Source of the DNA: Lancefieldella parvula DSM 20469
Lineage (GTDB): Bacteria; Actinomycetota; Coriobacteriia; Coriobacteriales; Atopobiaceae
Direction of reading: 5' to 3'
Length of the DNA stretch: 64,000 nucleotides
Assembly: GCF_000024225.1 (NCBI RefSeq)
Contig: NC_013203.1
Span: forward strand, 868,001-932,000
In this document: piece by piece, positions 8,993 to 17,802 of the stretch
Position numbering within the stretch: position 1 is the first letter of the stretch
Layout: every line of letters starts with the position of its first letter
Program-made: the position numbers and the translations under genes
Notes under the pieces: model-generated
Database searches by the model: none
What the model saw: the letters and a program-made list of their open reading frames with translations, nothing else
Told to the model about the DNA's origin: nothing

Positions 8993-10185
8993 TAGTGCCT
9001 CTTCTTGGAAGCCTTTTTAGCATTCTTGTCTTTATCAGCTGTGAAATCTTTTGCTGAAGATTGATTACCGTGCTGATTATCTTGAGTTTCTTGAGCCGAA
9101 TTTTGTTTGCGCTCATCAATAAGAGCAGTGAGCATCTCTAATTGATCTGTGGTTAAACCAGTTGAAGTCTCAATGTGAACCAGAACGTAAAGGTTTCCAC
9201 GAGCCTTAGAATGCAAACGAGGCATACCCTTACCAGCTACACTCAGCTGCTGACCATACTTACAACCTGCAGGGATAGAAATTTCAATAGATTCATCTTT
9301 GATAATGCCGTCAATAGTAACGGTGGTACCAACAATTGCCTCAAGAGAAACTACGCTAACTGAAGTAAAAAGGTCATCGCCCCTGCGCTCAAAGTCTTTA
9401 TGTTGAGCAACCTCAATGGTTACGATAAGGTCACCAGAGGTTTCGCCTCTAACACCTGCTTCGCCTTTACCAGTAATAGAAATTGATTGACCTGAATGAA
9501 CACCTGCGGGAATTTCAACAGAAACACGCTCATGATCAGGAGTTCTTCCCTGACCTCCACAGGTCTCACAAGCATGTTCAACTTTCTTGCCCGTTCCTTG
9601 GCACTCTGGACAAACGGTTTGGGACTGCATTTGACCAAAGACGGTATTTTGGACCTGAACTACAGTACCTGTACCATGACAGCGTGGGCAGTCCTCAATC
9701 TTTCCACCCTCACCAAGACCTGTACCGTTACAGTCATCGCAGGTAGAAAGTCTGTTATAAGAGATAGTTTTTGTAACACCAGCAGCAGCTTCTTCCAAAG
9801 TGATAGAGAGTCTAATTCCCATATCACTACCACGAGTACGCTGAGCAGCGCCTCGACCGCCATGACCGCCGCCAAAGAAAGTATCAAAGATATCTCCAAA
9901 GCCGCCGAAGCCGCCACCAAAAATATCTGACATATCCACATAGCCGCCGCCAAAACCGGATGGACCATTAGGGTCACCATAACGGTCATAGTTAGCACGC
10001 TTTTGCTCATCTGAAAGTACAGAATATGCTTCGTTTATCTCTTTAAATTTCTCTTCTGAATGAGGGTCATCAGAAACATCAGGGTGCAGCTTTCTTGCAA
10101 GCTTTAAAAAAGCACGCTTGATAGTTTTTTGATCTGCATCATGAGCAACACCTAAGAGCTCGTAGAAGTCTTTCTTCTCTGACAC
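8992..10185 (-). CDS. dnaJ: Chaperone DnaJ (canonical)
   Basis: This is the Hsp40 co-chaperone that stimulates DnaK ATPase activity and delivers unfolded clients. The J domain has HPD at 34-36. It is followed by a Gly/Phe-rich stretch (about 75-115), four CxxCxGxG zinc repeats (CDDCNGTG, CPRCHGTG, CPECQGTG, CETCGGQG) and both C-terminal client-binding domains. A Gln/Asn/Lys-rich tail of about 45 residues is longer than usual. It lies 33 nt after a second dnaJ-like gene. dnaK and grpE are not in the window. No CIRCE or HAIR operator was seen upstream. Confidence 0.94.
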   Translation of the reverse strand: MSEKKDFYELLGVAHDADQKTIKRAFLKLARKLHPDVSDDPHSEEKFKEINEAYSVLSDEQKRANYDRYGDPNGPSGFGGGYVDMSDIFGGGFGGFGDIFDTFFGGGHGGRGAAQRTRGSDMGIRLSITLEEAAAGVTKTISYNRLSTCDDCNGTGLGEGGKIEDCPRCHGTGTVVQVQNTVFGQMQSQTVCPECQGTGKKVEHACETCGGQGRTPDHERVSVEIPAGVHSGQSISITGKGEAGVRGETSGDLIVTIEVAQHKDFERRGDDLFTSVSVVSLEAIVGTTVTIDGIIKDESIEISIPAGCKYGQQLSVAGKGMPRLHSKARGNLYVLVHIETSTGLTTDQLEMLTALIDERKQNSAQETQDNQHGNQSSAKDFTADKDKNAKKASKKRH

Positions 10186-10218
10186 GCTTACTAACTCTCC
10201 CCTTGTAAAACCTAATTC

Positions 10219-11328
10219 CTAAATTCCCATATAACCAACATGGCCCAATCCGGCCGTACAAGCATACAAAGTCATAATAATAATTGAGTAAAAGGCACCG
10301 TTAATAATTCCTGAGACAAAGGCATTTGCAAAGCTTCTCCACCAACCAGCGTTCATCTTGACGCCGTCTACAAGAATATTCCTAATGCCAAATATTAAAA
10401 GCGGAATCAATACGATGGCAAAAAGTGGTGATCTTAAATTAATTGCCACAAACACAAGGAGCATTGCGATAATACCGGAGATTCGTGCGCCAGCACGCTG
10501 ACGGAACGTCAACTGCTCTGAAGGAACCTTAACATTAACGATAAAATCGCCAGTTGCAGAACCATTTGTTCCCGCATTTCCCATTCCAGAAACTCTGATC
10601 TGATCTCCATCATGCGAGTTGGCTGGTATATCAACCATAATTTCACTTGCAGACAAAACACGTCCAGAACCACCGCATACATCACACGGATCTTGGACAA
10701 CGTGTCCAGTTCCATCGCATTCTGGACAATCAACTCTAAACTTTCCAACTCCAAAAATGGAAGAAAGATCAATATCAATGTGTCCAGTTCCGTGACAGGT
10801 AGGACAGGTAGTTGACTCGTCCTTATGCTGAGATCCCTTACCAGCACACGCATCACAAGTAACAAAACGCTGATACGTAATGCCTTTCTTAACGCCATTT
10901 TTAGCGTCAGTATCACTTAATGTCATATCATATACAATATCTGCGCCTGTTTGAGGCTTGTACGCACGAGAGCGTTTTTTAGATCTAGTAGTCCAGTTGT
11001 TAAAGTCAATATCACCAAATGGGAAACCTCCCTCAAAAGGAGAACCTCCACCATACGTTGATCCACCAGGATAGCCAGAGGGACCATAACCACCACCATA
11101 GAAAGAACCACTTCGCATAGCATCATAACGACGGCGTTTCTCGGCATCTGAAAGAACAGCATATGCCTCAGAAACTTCTTTAAAACGCATCTCAGCATCA
11201 GGTTCTTTATTTACATCAGGATGAAGCTTACGAGCTTTAGTTTGAAAAGCTTTTCTAATTTCTTCAGCTGTCGCGGACTCAGAGACACCAAGGATGGCGT
11301 AATAGTCCTTTTCATTCATAGCAGCCAT
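10219..11328 (-). CDS. DnaJ-like protein with C-terminal membrane segments
   Basis: The chosen start is the ATG at 11328 because CGGAGAG lies 6 nt upstream; a longer frame starts at 11391 without support. The 369-residue protein has a J domain with HPD at 36-38 and a Gly/Tyr-rich linker (75-105). Four zinc repeats ([32 protein letters not shown]) lie between about 158 and 222, followed by one C-terminal beta domain (about 227-268). The second client-binding domain and dimerisation helix are replaced by three hydrophobic segments at about 282-298, 300-318 and 336-358. It probably recruits DnaK to the membrane. The J and zinc domains are certain, the membrane topology is predicted, and the role is inferred. 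Confidence 0.85.
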   Translation of the reverse strand: MAAMNEKDYYAILGVSESATAEEIRKAFQTKARKLHPDVNKEPDAEMRFKEVSEAYAVLSDAEKRRRYDAMRSGSFYGGGYGPSGYPGGSTYGGGSPFEGGFPFGDIDFNNWTTRSKKRSRAYKPQTGADIVYDMTLSDTDAKNGVKKGITYQRFVTCDACAGKGSQHKDESTTCPTCHGTGHIDIDLSSIFGVGKFRVDCPECDGTGHVVQDPCDVCGGSGRVLSASEIMVDIPANSHDGDQIRVSGMGNAGTNGSATGDFIVNVKVPSEQLTFRQRAGARISGIIAMLLVFVAINLRSPLFAIVLIPLLIFGIRNILVDGVKMNAGWWRSFANAFVSGIINGAFYSIIIMTLYACTAGLGHVGYMGI

Positions 11329-11362
11329 GAAATCTCTCCGATTCGACCCGTTACAACATATG

Positions 11363-11368
11363 ATTATA
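11363..11368 (-). promoter_or_regulatory. -10 element of the membrane dnaJ
   Basis: A perfect TATAAT on the minus strand lies about 35 nt upstream of the start at 11328. The -35 region is poor (GTGGGT at 17-bp spacing), so an activator or alternative element may contribute. A 7-bp inverted repeat (CTTAATG-N12-CATTAAG, 11402-11427) lies just upstream. Confidence 0.5.
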
Positions 11369-11449
11369 AGAACGTTTGAAAGTGTACCCACTTGTTTTTA
11401 ACTTAATGCAGTACAAATCCCATTAAGAATATTCATTAACTACATACAT

Positions 11450-11472
11450 AAAAATTCGACATACAATCGAAT
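11450..11472 (-). terminator. Terminator after the SAP-domain gene
   Basis: A 6-bp stem (ATTCGA/TCGAAT) with a 7-nt loop is followed by TTTT on the minus strand, 48 nt past the stop of the SAP gene. The stem is AT-rich and weak. Confidence 0.5.
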
Positions 11473-11519
11473 ATGTTCATGACTTTTTCAAACTACTAGT
11501 AAAGAAGATTATCAAATGA

Positions 11520-12137
11520 TTACTTATGATATTCCCGTATTTTAAATGCATACTTAATTAATAAATCTTTCGAGTAGGTTTTTTCACCTTTTGAATCTCT
11601 AACTTCTTTCCAAAGAATAGAAGCCACCTTTAATTTATTGGAATAGCTATAGCTATTTTCATCTGCACAAAAATCTTTTAAAAATTGATTCCACTGACAA
11701 GCCGAATTATCGTATTTCGCATAATCTAAATCACCATAATATACATTTAACAAATCCCTGATTGTAAATGCACTATTGTTCTCTCTCTTAACTTTTCTCC
11801 AAGCAGCGGCCATATCAGCAGTAAATTTAAATGGTGTAACTTTTGTTAAAGAAGAAAAATATTCTCTAAACTTTGAATTAAATGAGAAGCCACACTCAAG
11901 CAATGGTGAATTTAAGGTAACAATTTTTTGATTAACTTTTTTATTCTTTATAATTTTTTTCTTAATTAAATTACCTTTAAAATACTGTTCGATAATATAA
12001 TTGAGTTCTCGTTTTGTACCTCTATATTCCAAACCTAAAGACTTACATATTTGCATAAGTTCTTCACGATACCAGTAATACTTATTAAACTCATCAAAAG
12101 ATGTAATATCATCAAAGCTAGGTCTTTTTTCTGCCAT
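11520..12137 (-). CDS. SAP-domain protein, DUF6434-like (putative DNA-binding)
   Basis: The 205-residue protein has a SAP-like motif at about 22-56 (YREELMQICKSLGLEYRGTK). A Lys-rich linker (58-71) follows, then a second conserved block at about 72-135 (FRDYF-like and FTIRDLLNVYYG), which I recall from SAP/DUF6434 proteins of Firmicutes. SAP domains usually bind DNA. No catalytic motif is visible. The gene is clearly richer in A/T and Lys/Asn codons than its neighbours, stands alone between hemW and the dnaJ cluster, and has its own weak terminator, which suggests acquisition by transfer. The precise function is unknown. Confidence 0.7.
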   Translation of the reverse strand: MAEKRPSFDDITSFDEFNKYYWYREELMQICKSLGLEYRGTKRELNYIIEQYFKGNLIKKKIIKNKKVNQKIVTLNSPLLECGFSFNSKFREYFSSLTKVTPFKFTADMAAAWRKVKRENNSAFTIRDLLNVYYGDLDYAKYDNSACQWNQFLKDFCADENSYSYSNKLKVASILWKEVRDSKGEKTYSKDLLIKYAFKIREYHK

Positions 12138-12217
12138 TCTTCAATCCTTTCTTTATTATTCATTTTATTTTGTAACATCAATTAAATACTAACTGCATCA
12201 AATAAATTTTTCTAACA

Positions 12218-13465
12218 TTATCTTAACTCCCAAAAACGGCCATAAAGCTCGTTTCCAAGCAGCCAGCCCTTCTTGGTAGGCCTATATGAAGCCTTAATCT
12301 CAGAATCTGCTGCATCAACGCATTCTAGTAACTCATCTTGTACACAGGCATCAAACACTTCTTGTAAAGTTAATGCACCAAATACCTGCTCAGACTCATC
12401 CAAAAGCGCAGGCGCAATTAGCTCTGTGAGGCGTGCATGGAGCATCAAATCTTCTGCCACAGCTTCTCTGTAGGTCAAAAATTCAACGTCAAACTCTGTC
12501 GAGAAAAGCGATATGCCTTCAGCAATTTTTTTTGGAGAATCAAGCACCACAAGTCGCACACGGATAGCATCTTGTGGTCTCGAAGGCAAAAAAGCGTTTT
12601 CCTTTGCCAGAGCATCATACTCAAAAGCTGTCAACATACTTGCAGCACTAGTACCTAGACCAAGATACGACTCACCTGTCCAGTACATCTTATTATGCTT
12701 GCAACTTTTCTGATTACGAGCATAACTTGCCACCTCGTAACGCTCAAATCCTGCTGCTTGAAGCATCTTTGAAGCCGTTTGCATTCGATCTGCCTGCACG
12801 TCATAAACATTCCATGGAATGTCTTTATCTTGGGTTTGCTTAGCTAGTGCCGTGCCATCTTCAATGGTAAGTGGATAAACACTCACATGATTTACCCCAA
12901 GCGAGATAAACCTTGAAAGCGTATATTCCCAAGAACTCTCTGTTTGCTCAGGAATAGCGCACATGAGATCAACCGACACTTCGTAGCCGCTCTCTTTTGC
13001 AGCTAAAACTCTATCGTATGCCAGATCAGCTGAATGAATTCTACCAAGCTCCTTAAGCTCATTATCATTAAAGCTCTGAACTCCCAAAGAAATTCTCGTT
13101 ACTCCTCCTGCAGAAAGACTAGCGAGAAGTTCGTCAGATAGTGAGTCTGGATTTGCTTCCATACTAAATTCAATAGGATGTGTAATAGATGAGGTATGAT
13201 GCGCCAGATCAACCGCACCCTGATCAAGTAAGCTGGGAGTTCCACCGCCCATATAAACTGTTTTTGTAGTTGCGAGTATACCCAGTTGAGCAGCTTCGTC
13301 TAACTGATGTTTTAAAGCATTTACATACTTTTTCATACGACTGTCATCTTGTCTTGTAGACCAAGAAGAAAAATCGCAATAGAAACATTTTTGCGAGCAA
13401 AATGGGATATGCAGGTAAAGTGCAGAAACAGCCGCTTGATTATATTTAAACTGCCAGGAATTCAT
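12218..13465 (-). CDS. hemW: Radical SAM heme chaperone HemW
   Basis: This is a HemN-like radical-SAM protein of the HemW class, thought to insert heme into proteins; true coproporphyrinogen dehydrogenase activity is unlikely. The cluster motif CSQKCFYC gives C23, C27 and C30, followed by the SAM-binding GGGTPS and the HemW-type SLGVQS. At 415 residues it is shorter than HemN. It starts 9 nt after dusB and lies directly downstream of lepA and dusB; lepA-hemW adjacency is a known conserved pair in Gram-positives. Confidence 0.9.
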   Translation of the reverse strand: MNSWQFKYNQAAVSALYLHIPFCSQKCFYCDFSSWSTRQDDSRMKKYVNALKHQLDEAAQLGILATTKTVYMGGGTPSLLDQGAVDLAHHTSSITHPIEFSMEANPDSLSDELLASLSAGGVTRISLGVQSFNDNELKELGRIHSADLAYDRVLAAKESGYEVSVDLMCAIPEQTESSWEYTLSRFISLGVNHVSVYPLTIEDGTALAKQTQDKDIPWNVYDVQADRMQTASKMLQAAGFERYEVASYARNQKSCKHNKMYWTGESYLGLGTSAASMLTAFEYDALAKENAFLPSRPQDAIRVRLVVLDSPKKIAEGISLFSTEFDVEFLTYREAVAEDLMLHARLTELIAPALLDESEQVFGALTLQEVFDACVQDELLECVDAADSEIKASYRPTKKGWLLGNELYGRFWELR

Positions 13466-13474
13466 AATGAATCA

Positions 13475-14566
13475 CTAGCTTAAAGACAGCTTGTGTTCAG
13501 ATGCTTCTTGTTTGCCCACAAGTTGTGTAACTGTTTCTTTAATTTCTAATGCAAGATCAATAAAATCTTGAGCAGTAACACATCTCACTGACTTGCCACG
13601 CCAATAAGCTGCATTTGGAATACCTCTAAAATACCAGGTAGAGAGGCTTCTTGCACGGGCAATATGAATGTGGGCAGCATCGAGTAACTTTACGTGCATC
13701 ATGAACGACGCAAGCATTTGATCAACTGATGGAACAAAGGGAGTTTTACCCTCAAGTAAAGCTTGAGTGTTCTTAAAGATCCAAGGATTTCCGTATGTTC
13801 CGCGAGCAATCATAACAGCAGTCACACCTGTTTCTTTAAGAGCATGAGCTACATCTTCAGCAGAGAGCATGTCACCAGAACCTATTACAGGAATAGATAC
13901 GGCATCACAAACTCTATTAACCGTCTCCCACTCTGCTTGACCTCGATACATCTGTGTAGCAAAACGTCCATGAACAGCAATGGCAGATGCACCAGCTGCT
14001 TCCATAGCACGAGCAAATTCAGGCGCCACTTCCTCATCCTGCCGTCTTCCTCGTCTAATCTTGACGGTAACAGGTACAGTAACCTCTGAAAGACAAGCTT
14101 TTACCAAATTTGCAGCAAGTTCTGGAGTATCTAGAAGGGCTGAGCCCTCCCCTTTTTTAACAACCTTAGGAACAGGACAGGCCATATTAATATCAATAAG
14201 GGCAAGTTTATTTCCTAGGCGCTCACTAATCTGTGCTGCAGCTTCTTTAAACTGCTCCGGTTTTGAACCAAAAAGTTGAACGGCAATATCAGGCTCTGTA
14301 GAAAGAGGCTCTACAAGCTCCCAGGTTTTCTCGCCACCAAAGTGAATTCCTGCAACAGAAACCATCTCTGAATAGGCAAGACCTGCTCCGCCTGCTCGAG
14401 CCATAGTGCGATATACACCATCACTGACGCCGGCCATGGGAGCCATGAGCACAGGATTAGCGGACAGGCGCTCCTTGAGTGAGTTACCTGCTGCAAAAGG
14501 AACAATATGCGAAGAAAGACCTGCTGCAGATGCACAGGTTGAAATGATGGTTTGAAGCGACTTCAC
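13475..14566 (-). CDS. dusB: tRNA-dihydrouridine synthase (Dus family)
   Basis: This FMN-dependent TIM-barrel enzyme reduces uridines in the tRNA D-loop. LMAPMAGVSDGVYRT near residues 40-54 is the FMN-binding start of the family. The catalytic cysteine is C130 in INMACPVPKVVKKGEGSALL. Length 363 is slightly above the usual 320-340 because of about 38 extra N-terminal residues. A later start would lie in a region without a better ribosome binding site, so the start is uncertain. It is 9 nt from lepA. The DusB subtype is the most common one in Gram-positives but is not proven. Confidence 0.88.
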   Translation of the reverse strand: MKSLQTIISTCASAAGLSSHIVPFAAGNSLKERLSANPVLMAPMAGVSDGVYRTMARAGGAGLAYSEMVSVAGIHFGGEKTWELVEPLSTEPDIAVQLFGSKPEQFKEAAAQISERLGNKLALIDINMACPVPKVVKKGEGSALLDTPELAANLVKACLSEVTVPVTVKIRRGRRQDEEVAPEFARAMEAAGASAIAVHGRFATQMYRGQAEWETVNRVCDAVSIPVIGSGDMLSAEDVAHALKETGVTAVMIARGTYGNPWIFKNTQALLEGKTPFVPSVDQMLASFMMHVKLLDAAHIHIARARSLSTWYFRGIPNAAYWRGKSVRCVTAQDFIDLALEIKETVTQLVGKQEASEHKLSLS

Positions 14567-14575
14567 AAATACCTT

Positions 14576-16387
14576 CTACTCGTCATCAACCTTGAGAACA
14601 GCCAAGAACGCCTCTTGAGGCACTTCAACTGAACCAATCTGCTTCATGCGCTTCTTACCCTCTTTTTGCTTCTCAAGCAGCTTGCGCTTTCTAGAAATGT
14701 CACCGCCGTAGCATTTAGCTAAGACGTCCTTTCTACGCGCGCGAACGGTAGAACGAGAAATGATTTTATTTCCAATGGCGCCTTGAATAGGAACCTCAAA
14801 GAGTTGCTGAGGAATGATACCTTTAAGTCTGTCACAAAGACCGCGGGCAAGATCATACGCTTTGTCTTTGTGAACAATAAACGAAAGCGCATCTACAACG
14901 TCTCCAGCAAGCAAAATATCAAGCTTAACCAGGTCAGAAGTACGGTACGAATCAAACTCATAGTCAAGAGAAGCGTAGCCTTTGGTTCTACTCTTAAGTT
15001 GATCAAAGAAATCCAAAATAAGCTCAGCCAAAGGAATGCCAAAAATCATCTCAACAGATTTATCAGACAGATACACCATGTCTTCAGAGACACCACGATG
15101 ATCAACAACAAGTTGCATAACCGTACCAACAAACTCAGGAGGCACAATAATTTTTGCCTTGAGGTACGGCTCATCAATGCGATCAATTTTGGTGACTTCT
15201 GGAAGATCTTGAGGACTGGTAATCTCAATCATAGTTCCATCGGTCTTATAAACGTGATAGTCAACAGATGGACTAGTAGCAATCAGATCAAGGTCAAACT
15301 CACGTTCAAGACGTTCTTTAACAACTTCCATGTGGAGAAGACCCAAAAAGCCTACTCTAAAACCAAATCCCAAAGCTACAGAAGTCTCTGGTGACCAAGT
15401 AAGAGACGGATCATTGACGTGCAACTTATCAAGTGCATCACGAAGATTCTCGTATTGCTTATTGTCAACAGGAAAAAGACCAGTAAATACCATCGGTTTT
15501 GCTTCGCGGTAGCCTGGCAGTGGTTCTGCACATGGATTTTGCTTGTAGGTAAGCGTGTCACCAACGCGAACAGCCTCAGGGTCTTTGAGGCCAGTTACCA
15601 CATAGCCAACTTCACCAACAGAAAGCTGGTCAACAGCCATCTCAAGAGGTCTCTTAGCACCAACTTCTTCAACAAGAAAAGGCATAGAGCCTTGCATCAT
15701 AAGGAGCTGGTCGCCTGCTTTGATTGAGCCATCAAAAACGCGTACCGTTGCTACAACGCCTCTGAACTGATCAAAATATGAATCAAGAATAAGCGCCTTA
15801 AGTGGTGCTGTGGGATCACCCTTTGGAGGAGAAACCAAGTACACCAAAGCTTCGAGAAGCTCGTGGATACCCTCACCCGTCTTACCAGAAACACATACCG
15901 CATCATCAGCTGGGATAGCAAGAACATCCTCGATTTCTGATCGAACTTCTTCAGGGCGAGCAGATGGAAGATCAATCTTGTTGATGGCAGGAACAATATC
16001 CAGATTAGCGTTCATAGCAAGCATAGCGTTTGAGACAGTTTGGGCCTCAACACCTTGCGTTGCATCAACAACCAACACCGCACCCTCACAGGCAGCTAAA
16101 GACCTTGATACCTCATAGGTAAAATCAACATGGCCTGGAGTGTCAATCAAGTTGAATTGATAGCGCTCTCCATCGTCTGCGTCATACATAACACGGACAG
16201 CGTTTGATTTAATAGTAATTCCACGCTCACGTTCAATGTCCATAGTGTCCAAGAGCTGTGACTCCATATCGCGTTCTTCAACGGTATGAGTAAGCTCCAA
16301 AATACGGTCACTGATGGTAGATTTACCGTGATCGATGTGTGCAACAATAGAAAAGTTGCGAATATGTGAAGTATCCTGTGTATTCAT
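14576..16387 (-). CDS. lepA: Elongation factor 4 (LepA)
   Basis: LepA is a ribosome-associated GTPase acting in translation and 30S biogenesis. I place the start at the ATG at 16387 because the protein then begins [20 protein letters not shown] like the family and is 603 residues long. The frame extends to a TTG at 16444 that has no support. The G domain has AHIDHGKST (16-24) and DTPGH, followed by domain II, the EF-G-like domains and the LepA-specific C-terminal domain ([17 protein letters not shown]). The ribosome binding site is weak. The gene is divergent from rpsT across a 108-nt gap. Confidence 0.95.
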   Translation of the reverse strand: MNTQDTSHIRNFSIVAHIDHGKSTISDRILELTHTVEERDMESQLLDTMDIERERGITIKSNAVRVMYDADDGERYQFNLIDTPGHVDFTYEVSRSLAACEGAVLVVDATQGVEAQTVSNAMLAMNANLDIVPAINKIDLPSARPEEVRSEIEDVLAIPADDAVCVSGKTGEGIHELLEALVYLVSPPKGDPTAPLKALILDSYFDQFRGVVATVRVFDGSIKAGDQLLMMQGSMPFLVEEVGAKRPLEMAVDQLSVGEVGYVVTGLKDPEAVRVGDTLTYKQNPCAEPLPGYREAKPMVFTGLFPVDNKQYENLRDALDKLHVNDPSLTWSPETSVALGFGFRVGFLGLLHMEVVKERLEREFDLDLIATSPSVDYHVYKTDGTMIEITSPQDLPEVTKIDRIDEPYLKAKIIVPPEFVGTVMQLVVDHRGVSEDMVYLSDKSVEMIFGIPLAELILDFFDQLKSRTKGYASLDYEFDSYRTSDLVKLDILLAGDVVDALSFIVHKDKAYDLARGLCDRLKGIIPQQLFEVPIQGAIGNKIISRSTVRARRKDVLAKCYGGDISRKRKLLEKQKEGKKRMKQIGSVEVPQEAFLAVLKVDDE

Positions 16388-16422
16388 ACGGAAAATAATA
16401 GCGTAAACTACCCGCTTCGTGC

Positions 16423-16428
16423 TATACT
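16423..16428 (+). promoter_or_regulatory. -10 element for rpsT
   Basis: TATACT lies 68 nt before the rpsT start, the same hexamer as in the tRNA-Asn promoter of this window. The matching -35 region is poor (AGCGTA at 17-bp spacing). Confidence 0.45.
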
Positions 16429-16495
16429 TCAACAGCTGCCTCAAACGTGTCTCAGCGAAGAGGCCTCACATAGTAAACACCGAAAGGAACCGCAC

Positions 16496-16759
16496 GTGGC
16501 TAACATCAAGTCTCAGAAGAAGCGTATTCTCACCGCTGAGAAGGCACGCCAGCGCAACAAGGCTGTCCGCTCCGAGCTTAAGACTGCTATTAAGGCAGTT
16601 CGCACTGCTGTTGAGGCAGGCCAGCTTGAGGACGCACAGGTTGCTGCTAACAAGGCATCTCGTCTTCTTGACAAGGCTGCTTCTAAGGGCATCGTACACA
16701 AGAATCAGGCTGCTCAGCGTAAGAGTGGCGTTCAAAAGCTTGTTAACACCCTTAAGTAG
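16496..16759 (+). CDS. rpsT: 30S ribosomal protein S20
   Basis: S20 is a primary 16S rRNA-binding protein of the small subunit. The 87-residue protein begins [11 protein letters not shown] and is almost entirely helical and Lys/Arg/Ala-rich, as expected. The start codon is GTG, with AAAGGA about 8 nt upstream. It is one of the few plus-strand genes and stands alone between lepA and a bidirectional terminator. Confidence 0.97.
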   Translation: MANIKSQKKRILTAEKARQRNKAVRSELKTAIKAVRTAVEAGQLEDAQVAANKASRLLDKAASKGIVHKNQAAQRKSGVQKLVNTLK

Positions 16760-16782
16760 TTCTTATCTACTTTTAATTTATT

Positions 16783-16810
16783 AAAACGGACTCCTTGGAG
16801 TCCGTTTTTT
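16783..16810. terminator. Bidirectional terminator between rpsT and holA
   Basis: ACGGACTCC-TT-GGAGTCCGT forms a 9-bp GC-rich stem extended by A/T pairs. It is followed by TTTTT in the plus direction and by TTTTAATAAATT in the minus direction, so it can end both convergent transcripts. Confidence 0.9.
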
Positions 16811-16830
16811 CTTACCTGAATTCTTTGAAT

Positions 16831-17802
16831 CTACATATTTGAGACGCCGCACAAAGCAAAGATGAGTTTGGTCATTGTAGTTGTTTTATCTTCTCCACTC
16901 TTAAGACCACGCTCTGAATCTGCGCAGAGACTTAAAATATGTTCAAGTTCGCCATCTCCAAAATGACGTGCCCATCGTGAATAATTTCTAACCTGCCAAG
17001 CTTGCTTTCCTAAAACTGAAGCAATTTCCTGTTCAGTACCACGTTTTACCATAGATCTAGCACAAATAAGTTCTCGTACACGTCCGGTAATAAGTGACAA
17101 ATTACCAATAGCTCCTGACTCGTCCATCTGGCTATAAAGTTCCATTGCTTTTTGGACATTCCTTGCAGAGATACTGTCGAGAAAATCCCACGGCTTAACT
17201 TCAACTACTCGTGCAACATGCGTTTCTACAAAATGAATATCAATGGAACCAGTATGACCTAGCAGAGACGCTAAAGATTTAATCTGAGAGTCAAGCATAG
17301 TGGTATTATCGCCAACGCGACTTATGAGTTCATTGGCTGCATTAGTTGGAATTTGAAGTCCATATTTTTGTCCAAGATCCCATACATATTTAGGTAATTC
17401 ATTTCTAGCTATTGCACCACAATTAATAATTGCAAGCTTACCTAAAGCATCCACTGCTTTATAAAGCCTTGTTGATTTAGCAAGTGTCTTTGCAGAAAGC
17501 ATCAACGTAGTAGTTGGGTTAGGATTCTTTAAGTACTCAATAAGAGCCTCTGATACAGGCTTGGGCAATTTACCTGCATCATCAATAACAACAATTCGTC
17601 TAAAATCACCCATGGGAAGTGTCTGAACAGAAGACAAAACAGATTCTGGAGTCAACTCAGCACTTACAGAAATCTCGTCAAGGTTAAATGTAATAAAACT
17701 CTGGTTTAGACGGCTTTTAAGCTTGTCTATAGCCCTCGCGCGCTTCAGCTCATCTGGACCAACAGCCAAATATGCAGCTAGTAACTTAGCCTGCTCCGCC
17801 AT
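16831..17802 (-). CDS. holA: DNA polymerase III subunit delta
   Basis: Delta opens the beta clamp in the clamp-loader complex. The 323-residue protein begins AAYLAVGPDELKRARAIDKL (the 'G-xD/E' start of HolA). It shows the AAA+-like segments DDAGKLPKP and LMLSAKTLAKSTRLYKAVDALG and the C-terminal collar domain. The start overlaps the comEC stop by 17 nt and is preceded by GAGGAGG. comEC-holA is a frequent gene pair, and rpsT next door completes the usual trio. Confidence 0.9.
   Translation of the reverse strand: MAEQAKLLAAYLAVGPDELKRARAIDKLKSRLNQSFITFNLDEISVSAELTPESVLSSVQTLPMGDFRRIVVIDDAGKLPKPVSEALIEYLKNPNPTTTLMLSAKTLAKSTRLYKAVDALGKLAIINCGAIARNELPKYVWDLGQKYGLQIPTNAANELISRVGDNTTMLDSQIKSLASLLGHTGSIDIHFVETHVARVVEVKPWDFLDSISARNVQKAMELYSQMDESGAIGNLSLITGRVRELICARSMVKRGTEQEIASVLGKQAWQVRNYSRWARHFGDGELEHILSLCADSERGLKSGEDKTTTMTKLIFALCGVSNM

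Noticed and set aside
11329..11519. CIRCE (HrcA) or HAIR (HspR) operator in front of the dnaJ genes
   Set aside because: Neither TTAGCACTC-N9-GAGTGCTAA nor CTTGAGT-N7-ACTCAAG, even with mismatches, was found.
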